The notes below the pieces were generated by a model. The model saw only the letters and a list, made by a program, of their open reading frames with translations, made no database searches and was not told where the DNA came from. Of a stretch of 32,831 bases of DNA, positions 27,275-32,831 are shown piece after piece (the first letter of the stretch is position 1; every line of letters starts with the position of its first letter). This DNA is from Alphaproteobacteria bacterium (GTDB taxonomy: Bacteria > Pseudomonadota > Alphaproteobacteria > GCA-2731375). The stretch is from contig VGEV01000027.1 of NCBI GenBank assembly GCA_016869175.1, positions 1 to 32,831 on the forward strand. The letters are read 5' to 3'. Made by a program: the position numbers and the translations under genes.

Positions 27275-28063
27275 ATGGCGGCGTCGGCCCATGTCCGGCT
27301 GGAGCGTAATGGCGCGATCGCCACGCTCACCCTCGACCGGCCCGAACAGCTCAACCCGCTCGATTGGCAGACGGTGCGCGACTTGCTGGGCCTCGTGGCG
27401 GAACTGGAACGGGAGGCCGCGCTGGCGGCCGTCATTCTGACCGGCAGGGGCAAGGCGTTCTCGGCCGGCGGCGATCTGGAAAGCTATCTGGAGCTCTACC
27501 GCAATCCCGCCCGGTTCCGGGGCTTCCTGGCCGATTTCGCCAGGCTCAACGCCGCCATCGAAGCCAGCGCCAAGATCTACCTGGCGGCGGTGAACGGCTT
27601 CTGCGTCGCTGGCGGACTGGAACTGATGCTGGCTTGCGACCTGGCGCTGGCCGCCGAGGAGGCGCGGATCGGCGATGGCCATCTCAACTTCGCGCAGCTG
27701 CCGGGGGCCGGTGGCTCGCAGCGGCTGCCGCGTGCCATCGGCGTGTTGCGGGCCAAGGAGTTGATCCTGACCGGCGAGCTGCTGGACGGCCGGGCCGCGG
27801 CGGCGATCGGCCTGGTCAACCGCGCGGTCCCTGGCGAGCGGCTGATGGCGGAAGCGCTGGCCGTGGCCGGGCGCCTGGCGGAACGCAGCCGGGTGGCGCT
27901 GGGCGGTGCCAAATACCTCGTCAATGCAGGCCTGCGCACCGATCTTGCCGCCGGCCTTGAGATCGAGCGTGGCTTCGTCCACAACTACGCAACCGCCGAA
28001 CCGGATGCGACCGAGGGCCTCGTCGCCTTCAAGCAGAAGCGCAAGCCGCGTTTCGGTCTCTGA
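27275..28063 (+). CDS. Enoyl-CoA hydratase/isomerase family protein with substituted catalytic residue
   Basis: The 262-residue crotonase-fold protein has oxyanion-hole residues in FSAGGDL (around Gly66) and AGGLEL (Gly114), and CoA-contact segments LNPLDW and PGAGGSQRLPRAIG. Of the two catalytic glutamates of classical hydratases, the first is kept (Glu116 in GGLELMLACD). The second position aligns with His136 in GDGHLNFAQLPG instead of the usual PE. It may therefore be an isomerase, hydrolase, decarboxylase or an altered hydratase rather than a standard beta-oxidation enzyme. It is co-transcribed with livF and the thiolase-like gene. Confidence 0.88.
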   Translation: MAASAHVRLERNGAIATLTLDRPEQLNPLDWQTVRDLLGLVAELEREAALAAVILTGRGKAFSAGGDLESYLELYRNPARFRGFLADFARLNAAIEASAKIYLAAVNGFCVAGGLELMLACDLALAAEEARIGDGHLNFAQLPGAGGSQRLPRAIGVLRAKELILTGELLDGRAAAAIGLVNRAVPGERLMAEALAVAGRLAERSRVALGGAKYLVNAGLRTDLAAGLEIERGFVHNYATAEPDATEGLVAFKQKRKPRFGL

Positions 28064-28084
28064 ACCTGGGACTGGGGTGGGCGA

Positions 28085-29242
28085 ATGTGGAGCTTGCGCG
28101 ACAAGTACGCCATCGCCGGCATCGGCCATACCAATTATTCCAGCCGCTCCGGTCGCACGGTGCTGGATCTGGCGAGCGAGGCCTGCGGCAAGGCACTTGC
28201 CGACGCCGGCTTGATGGCGGCCGAGATCGACGGTTTCGTCAGCTACACCTTCAACGATTCCGTGCCCGCCATGGCGGTCGCGACGCAGCTCGGCTGCAAT
28301 GCCACGCGCTATGTCGTCGATCTGCAGGCAGGCGGCAATGCCGCCAACCTGGTGATCCAGACCGCGGCCATGGCGATCGAGGCGGGGCTGGCGAACAGCG
28401 TGCTGGTCTACCGCGCCATGAACGGCCGCTCGGGTTTCCGGCTGGGCGGCGGGCGGGAATTCCGCGCCCAAGGCATCACCCAGTTCACGGCACCCTTCGG
28501 CTGGATCACCTATCCGCAGGCGATGGCCATGTGGTGCCGGCGGCACATGGTGAAATACGGCACCACCAGCGAGCATCTCGGCCATGTCGCGGTCACCTGC
28601 CGGGCCAACGCGGGCCTCAATCCGCGCGCGATGAAGCGCCAGCCGATCACGCTTGACGACTATTTCGCCAGTCGGCCGATCGTGGAGCCGTTCCGCCTGC
28701 TCGACATCTGCCTGGAGACCGATGGTGCCTGTGCCGTGCTGGTGACTTCGGCCGAGCGCGCGCGCGACCTGAAGCAGCGGCCGGTGCGCATCCTGGGCGC
28801 CGCCTATGGCGGTGGGCCGCAACAGGGTGACGATTTGTTCGATGCGCTGCGCTGGCCGGAGCACGCCACCAACTACGCCGCCTATATCGCCGACGAGCTG
28901 TGGCGCAGCGCCGGCGTCGGGCCGCAAGACATCGATGTCGCCGAGATCTACGACTGCTTCACCTACAGCGTGCTGGCTCAGCTTGAGGGCTTCGGTTTCT
29001 GCAAGCCGGGCGAGGGCGGGCCGTTCGTCGCATCGGGCGCCATTGCCCGGGATGGCAGCCTGCCGGTCAATACCCATGGCGGCCTGCTGTCGGAGGGCTA
29101 TATCCACGGCCTCAACCACGTGATCGAGGCGGTGCAGCAATTGCGCGGCGAGGCGGGGCCCAGGCAGATCCAGGGCGCCGAACTGGCGCTCACCACCGCG
29201 GGCGCCATGTCCTGCGGCAGCGCACTGGTACTGCGCAACTGA
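28085..29242 (+). CDS. Thiolase-like/lipid-transfer (Ltp/SCP2-thiolase type) protein
   Basis: The 385-residue thiolase-fold protein contains family segments EACGKALADAGLMAAEIDG, AEIYDCFTYSVLAQLEGFGF and NTHGGLLSEGYIHGLNH (HGG 331-333), with a MSCGSALVL end (Cys377). The N-terminal nucleophile loop reads VVDLQAGGNAANL and has no Cys where true thiolases have one, so it probably does not do ordinary Claisen or thiolytic chemistry. Ltp-type members paired with DUF35 proteins act as retro-aldolases in steroid side-chain breakdown or as acyl-transfer complexes. The DUF35 gene follows by two bases, which supports a complex. The substrate is unknown. Confidence 0.88.
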   Translation: MWSLRDKYAIAGIGHTNYSSRSGRTVLDLASEACGKALADAGLMAAEIDGFVSYTFNDSVPAMAVATQLGCNATRYVVDLQAGGNAANLVIQTAAMAIEAGLANSVLVYRAMNGRSGFRLGGGREFRAQGITQFTAPFGWITYPQAMAMWCRRHMVKYGTTSEHLGHVAVTCRANAGLNPRAMKRQPITLDDYFASRPIVEPFRLLDICLETDGACAVLVTSAERARDLKQRPVRILGAAYGGGPQQGDDLFDALRWPEHATNYAAYIADELWRSAGVGPQDIDVAEIYDCFTYSVLAQLEGFGFCKPGEGGPFVASGAIARDGSLPVNTHGGLLSEGYIHGLNHVIEAVQQLRGEAGPRQIQGAELALTTAGAMSCGSALVLRN

Positions 29243-29244
29243 GC

Positions 29245-29658
29245 ATGGAGAACACCTATCTCAAGCCGCTGCCGGTGCCGGATCCCGACAGCGAGCCGTT
29301 CTGGCAGGGCTGCAAGCGGCACCGGCTGCTGCTGCGGCGCTGTACGGATTGCGGCCGGTTGCGCTATCCGCCGGGGCCGGTCTGCGCGCATTGCGGCTCG
29401 CGCGCCGGGGAATGGCGCGAGGCCTCGGGCCGCGGCCGGGTCTACAGTTGGATCGTGGTGCGCCACCCGGTGCCGCAAGAGGTCTTCGCCGCCGAGGTGC
29501 CCTATGTCGTGGCGCTGATCGAGTTGGAGGAAGGCGTGCGCCTGGCCAGCAACCTGGTCGGCTGCCCGCCCGAGGCGGTGGCCGCCGACATGCCCGTCGC
29601 CGTGACCTTCGAGGACGTCAGCGAGACGATCAGCCTGCCGAAGTTCCGGCCGGCCTGA
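29245..29658 (+). CDS. DUF35 Zn-ribbon/OB-fold protein (acyl-CoA-associated)
   Basis: The 137-residue protein has an N-terminal rubredoxin-like zinc ribbon with Cys33, Cys36, Cys47 and Cys50 (RRCTDCGRLRYPPGPVCAHC) and a C-terminal OB fold (about 60-137, GRGRVYSWIVVRHPVPQEVF onward). Members form complexes with thiolase-like partners, where the OB fold holds the CoA moiety. It is the last gene of the Liv-ECH-thiolase operon, two bases after the thiolase-like gene. The convergent CoA ligase gene ends only three bases away. Confidence 0.92.
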   Translation: MENTYLKPLPVPDPDSEPFWQGCKRHRLLLRRCTDCGRLRYPPGPVCAHCGSRAGEWREASGRGRVYSWIVVRHPVPQEVFAAEVPYVVALIELEEGVRLASNLVGCPPEAVAADMPVAVTFEDVSETISLPKFRPA

Positions 29659-29661
29659 GCC

Positions 29662-31053
29662 TCAGCCCTTGCCCGCGTAGCCCTGCTGGCGGCGGTCGGT
29701 CCAGCGCCTGGTCTTGTAGGTGAAGGTGGGCAGGCTGTCGCGCGGCACCTCGACCACGCGCATGCTGACATTGGTGCGGGCCTTGATCGTCTGGGCGATG
29801 CGGGCCAGCAAGCCCAGGCGGGCCTCGCCCTCGGGCGCCTGCGGATGCAACGCCAGACGCACCAGCACGTCGGTGCGGCCGTTCTCGTCCACTTCGACGT
29901 TGCCGGCATATTCGGCCACCTCGACATGGGCGAACACCGCCGCGTCCACCGCCTGCGGCCAGACATTGTTGCCGCGGATCTTCAGCATGTCGTCGTAGCG
30001 GCCGATATGGCCGGCTTCGATGCCGTCGAACGGCAGGCCGGTGCGGCTCTCCTCGTGCGGTAGGTAGCGCACCCGGTCGCCGGTGCGGAAGCGCAAGATG
30101 GGCGAGGCCTCGATATCGAGATTGGTCAGCACCAGCTCGCCTTCCTCGCCGGGCTTGACCGGCTGCAGGGTCGCGGGATCGAGGATTTCGTGCAGGTTGA
30201 GCCACTCGAGCCCATGCAACATGCCCCGGCCGTTCGATCGCCGGTCCGGTGCGCCCGCCGCCTGGCCGAAGGCATAGCCGACCGATTGCGTGCTGCCATA
30301 GGCCTCGGTCAACGGACAGCTCCAGAATTCCGCCATCCGTTCGGCCCATTCCGGCGGGTAACCCTCGGCGGCGAAGATCAGGCAACGCAGTTGCGGTAGC
30401 CTGCGGCGCGGCTCGAAGCCCAGCCGCCGGCAGACCTCGGTCAGCGTATTGACGTAGTTGGTCGAGGCGTAGAGCGCATTGAGCCCGCCCAGGCGGTCGA
30501 ACAAGCCGACGATCTGCTCGGTGTTGAACACGCCGCCCAGATGAAAGACGGTGACGCCGCCGAAGCGAAACCCTTCCGGCGGGCCCCAGCCTCCGGCGGT
30601 GACGCCACCGGACGGCGTGGCGTTGACCACCAGGTCGCCCGGCCGCATGCCGGCCAGTTCGAAGGCCAGCCAGTGCCGATAGCCGACCATCACCAGATCG
30701 TTGGCGCTGCGGCCGTAGACTTCCTGGCCCTGACCGGAGGTGCCGCTGGTCATGGCGATCAGCGCCACCCGCTCGCGCGCGATGCCAAGGCGGCGGCCAA
30801 ACGGCGGCTCCGCGGTCTGGTCGGCCACGAACTCCGCCTTGTCGGAGAACGGGATGTGGCGGAAGTCGGCGAGCACGCGGATGCGCTCTGGGACGATGCG
30901 GGCCTGCCGCAGCTTGTCGCGATAATGCGGATTAGCGGCCGCGAGATAGGCCAGTTGGCGTTGCAGCTTCTGCCATTGCATCGCCAGCACCTGCTGGCGG
31001 GAGAGCGCCCGGTAGAACGACAACGATAACGGTCGGCTGGGCTCGAAGGGCAT
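29662..31053 (-). CDS. Phenylacetate-CoA ligase-like (PaaK-type) AMP-dependent acyl-CoA ligase
   Basis: The 463-residue adenylate-forming enzyme should activate a carboxylic acid to its CoA thioester through an acyl-AMP. Motifs are the P-loop MTSGTSGQGQEVYG (101-114), EAYGSTQ (250-256), FRTGDRVRYL (around 322-331) and the hinge GRYDDMLKIRGNNVWPQAVD (351-370). PaaK-type C-terminal features TYKTRRWTDRRQQGY are also present. The acid is not necessarily phenylacetate. It lies 24 bases after the MFS gene on the same strand and faces the Liv operon. It may supply the CoA ester used by the ECH/thiolase/DUF35 proteins, which is inference from context. Confidence 0.9.
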   Translation of the reverse strand: MPFEPSRPLSLSFYRALSRQQVLAMQWQKLQRQLAYLAAANPHYRDKLRQARIVPERIRVLADFRHIPFSDKAEFVADQTAEPPFGRRLGIARERVALIAMTSGTSGQGQEVYGRSANDLVMVGYRHWLAFELAGMRPGDLVVNATPSGGVTAGGWGPPEGFRFGGVTVFHLGGVFNTEQIVGLFDRLGGLNALYASTNYVNTLTEVCRRLGFEPRRRLPQLRCLIFAAEGYPPEWAERMAEFWSCPLTEAYGSTQSVGYAFGQAAGAPDRRSNGRGMLHGLEWLNLHEILDPATLQPVKPGEEGELVLTNLDIEASPILRFRTGDRVRYLPHEESRTGLPFDGIEAGHIGRYDDMLKIRGNNVWPQAVDAAVFAHVEVAEYAGNVEVDENGRTDVLVRLALHPQAPEGEARLGLLARIAQTIKARTNVSMRVVEVPRDSLPTFTYKTRRWTDRRQQGYAGKG

Positions 31054-31077
31054 GGCGGAATCCTGCGGGATCGGCGC

Positions 31078-32586
31078 TCAGCGGCGCCGGCGCACCAGCA
31101 AGAGCAACGGCAAGGTGGCCAGCGCCGCGAAGCAGTACAGGTTGAAGGCGTTGAGATAGCCGATCATCGCCGCTTGACGGAAGACCTCGCCGTCGATGCG
31201 GGCCAGCCCGTCGGCGCTCTCCATGTTCCAGGCGGCGCCGGCCGCCGAGGCGGCGACGCCGTCGGCGAACGGATTCACGCTCTCCGCCAGCCCGGCATAG
31301 TTCCAGGCGGTCGAGCGGACATAGAGCGTCACCGACAGCGAGATGAAGACGCTGGAGCCAAAATTGCGGATCAGGTGAAACACGGCGCTGGCTTCGGTCA
31401 GTTGACGCGGCTGCAGCGAGGAAAAGGCGATCATCGACATCGGCACGTACATGATGCCGATGCCGAAGCCCTGCAGCATGTTGGTCCACACCACGTCGAA
31501 CAGGGTCAGGTTGATATCGAGACTGGCCATGCCCCAACCGGCCACCGCCGAGGCGACGAGGCCGATGGTCAGCGTCAGGCGCGGGCTGTAATTGGTCAGC
31601 GGCACGACCAGGAAGAAGCTGATCCAGTTGCCAATGCCGCGCGCGGCGATCAGCGTGCCGATGATGGATTCGGGAAAGCCGCGCAGTTCCTGGAGCAGCG
31701 GCGGGAACAGCACCATCGGCGTGAACACCAGCATGCCGAAGACGAGCGCGAAGGTGACCCCCAGTGCGAAGTCGCGGTTGAGGAACAGTTTCAGATCGAG
31801 GAAGGGCGTCCGGCTGCTGAGGCTGTGCACCAGGAAGACATGGAAGGCGATCAGCGCCACGCCGGACGCCAGGACGATTTCGAACGATTCGAACCAGTCG
31901 AGCCGCTGGCCGCGATCCAGCATGTACTGCGCGGCGGCGATCGCCACGGACAGCGACATGAAGCCGGTCCAGTCGAGCGGTGTCCGGTCCAGCCGACCGC
32001 GGTCGTCGAAGGTCACCAGCACGCCCAGCACCGACAACAGGGCGAGCGGCGCCGTCATCAGAAAGGCGCCGCGCCAGCCATAGGCCTCGGCCATCAAGCC
32101 GCCCAGCAGCGGCCCCAGCACGGGCCCAAACACCCCGCCGATGCCCCACAGCATGGTGACCAGCGCATGCTGGCGCGGCGGGAAGCTGGCCAACAGGATC
32201 GCCTGACCCATCGGCAGGATCGGCGCGCCGAACGCCCCTTGCAGCACGCGGAACACGACCAGCACCGCCAGCGAGGGCGCCAGACCGCAGGCCACCGAGC
32301 TGGCGCCGAAACCCAGCAGCGAGATGGCCATCAGCCGGCGCCAGCCGAGCCGCGCCGACAGCCAGCCGGTGATCGGCGTCGCCACGGCGGTGGCGACGAT
32401 GTTGAAGGTGACGACCAGGGCGATCTGGTCTTGCGTCGCCGACAGCGTGCCGCGCATCTGCGGCAGCAGCACGTTGGCCAGCGTCGTGGTCATGCCGAAC
32501 AGGATCGTCGCCAGTTGCGCGGTCAGCAGGACCATGAACTGCTGCAGGGACATGCCGATGCGGGTGGGGGTGGCGGTGCGGCTCAT
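31078..32586 (-). CDS. DHA2-family MFS drug/solute exporter (EmrB-like)
   Basis: The 502-residue proton antiporter has about 14 TM helices, the usual DHA2 length. Motifs are FNIVATAVATPITGWLSARL, ending in the motif A segment GWLSARLGWRR, and FRVLQGAFGAPILPMGQAIL as motif C/B-like segments of the first half. A hydrophilic C-terminus (LLLLVRRRR) ends the protein. It starts at ATG 32586. No EmrA-like adaptor is adjacent. The PaaK-like gene follows by 24 bases, so it is probably in the same transcript. An IS5-family end lies 72 bases upstream and may have changed its promoter. Confidence 0.92.
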   Translation of the reverse strand: MSRTATPTRIGMSLQQFMVLLTAQLATILFGMTTTLANVLLPQMRGTLSATQDQIALVVTFNIVATAVATPITGWLSARLGWRRLMAISLLGFGASSVACGLAPSLAVLVVFRVLQGAFGAPILPMGQAILLASFPPRQHALVTMLWGIGGVFGPVLGPLLGGLMAEAYGWRGAFLMTAPLALLSVLGVLVTFDDRGRLDRTPLDWTGFMSLSVAIAAAQYMLDRGQRLDWFESFEIVLASGVALIAFHVFLVHSLSSRTPFLDLKLFLNRDFALGVTFALVFGMLVFTPMVLFPPLLQELRGFPESIIGTLIAARGIGNWISFFLVVPLTNYSPRLTLTIGLVASAVAGWGMASLDINLTLFDVVWTNMLQGFGIGIMYVPMSMIAFSSLQPRQLTEASAVFHLIRNFGSSVFISLSVTLYVRSTAWNYAGLAESVNPFADGVAASAAGAAWNMESADGLARIDGEVFRQAAMIGYLNAFNLYCFAALATLPLLLLVRRRR

Positions 32587-32658
32587 GCGAAGGGCGTCGT
32601 CGGGCGGCGGGGGGCGGCTGCCCGGGATACTGACTTTGCCGGCATCGGAATGCTTAGA

Positions 32659-32831
32659 TTAGGACACGGACTCATAAGCACGCATCCAGATTCGTAATGC
32701 GGCGAGCTTGATGAGGGCGAGGTAGTTGGCGTCGTGCTTGTCGTAGCGCGTGGCGATGGCTCGGAAGTGTTTGACCCTGTTGAAGAAGCGCTCGACCAGG
32801 TTGCGGTAGCGGTAGAGGAAGGCGCTGAAGG
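32659..32831 (-). mobile_element. IS5-family insertion sequence, one end (truncated by window edge)
   Basis: The terminus carries the 3' end of an IS5-family transposase that runs off the window. The transposase tail overlaps what looks like the terminal repeat, GGACACGGACTCATAA (32662-32677), next to TTA that may be part of a target duplication. It lies 72 bases upstream of the MFS gene in the same orientation. The exact end and duplication need the other terminus, which is not in the window. Confidence 0.65.
32659..32831 (-). CDS. IS5-family DDE transposase, C-terminal fragment (partial)
   Basis: On the minus strand the frame enters from the window edge and ends with TAA at 32661-32659. 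It encodes FLYRYRNLVERFFNRVKHFR, AIATRYDKHDANYLALIKLA and WMRAYESVS. The ERFFNRVKHFR..ATRYDK motif is the signature C-terminal Y-(2)R-(3)E-(6)K region of IS5-family transposases, with the catalytic Glu in VERFF. Only 56 codons are visible, so completeness of the gene is unknown. Confidence 0.88.
   Translation of the reverse strand, partial: FSAFLYRYRNLVERFFNRVKHFRAIATRYDKHDANYLALIKLAALRIWMRAYESVS

Noticed and set aside
26489-29140. A long minus-strand frame opposite livG-thiolase
   Set aside because: It lies antisense to four clearly identified genes and its translation has low-complexity shadow composition with no recognisable domain.
31174-32697. A long plus-strand frame opposite the MFS exporter
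   Set aside because: It is antisense to a well-supported 14-TM transporter, and its composition (Gln, His, Arg, Asp) is that of a shadow frame.

Overview
The window is GC-rich chromosomal DNA from an alphaproteobacterium. The best lineage marker is a GcrA-type cell-cycle regulator (18818-19267), a family confined to Alphaproteobacteria. The mix of Liv-type ABC, TRAP and acyl-CoA genes would suit a Rhodospirillales-like or related soil or aquatic heterotroph, but the order is inference. The window is bracketed by two unrelated, truncated insertion sequences: an IS3-family element at 1-176 and an IS5-family element at 32659-32831, both running off the ends.

Region 1 (1-3185) looks like accessory DNA. 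It holds the IS3 end, about 670 bases with no recognisable gene, a predicted lipoprotein S9 peptidase, and a short repeat-bearing spacer. This region abuts the 3' end of guaA, a known insertion hotspot for genomic islands.

Region 2 (3186-10016, all minus strand) is a housekeeping block. In transcription order it reads transglutaminase-like protein, guaB (IMP dehydrogenase), rsmB (16S rRNA m5C967 methyltransferase), a secreted TPR protein, a ferritin-like diiron protein, and guaA (GMP synthase). guaB and guaA are the two steps from IMP to GMP. A large hairpin separates guaB from rsmB, and the diiron gene has an in-frame TAA at codon 7 of its best-supported reading.

Region 3 (10218-19267) carries an RND efflux adaptor and pump, a frameshifted VOC/glyoxalase gene on the opposite strand, a thiol-dioxygenase-like cupin translationally coupled to a four-domain rhodanese protein, a DadA-like FAD oxidoreductase, and gcrA with an unusual leader containing DnaA-box-like sites and alternative hairpins.

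Region 4 (19452-29658) is uptake and catabolism. A TRAP transporter pair (DctQ, DctM) without a binding protein is followed by a small one-TM protein and, on the opposite strand, an SMP-30/gluconolactonase. Next comes a complete branched-chain-amino-acid-type ABC importer (binding protein, LivH, LivM, LivG, LivF) running directly into an atypical enoyl-CoA hydratase-like protein, a Cys-poor thiolase/lipid-transfer-like protein and a DUF35 Zn-ribbon/OB partner. Convergent to this are a PaaK-like acyl-CoA ligase and a DHA2-family MFS exporter (29662-32586). Together these suggest import, CoA activation and side-chain or ring processing of an organic acid. The substrate cannot be read from the sequence.

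No rRNA, tRNA, CRISPR array or phage structural gene was seen. The most notable candidates are the Liv/ECH/thiolase/DUF35 unit with substituted catalytic residues, the dioxygenase-tetrarhodanese pair, the gcrA leader, the guaB-rsmB hairpin, and the codon-7 stop in the diiron gene.
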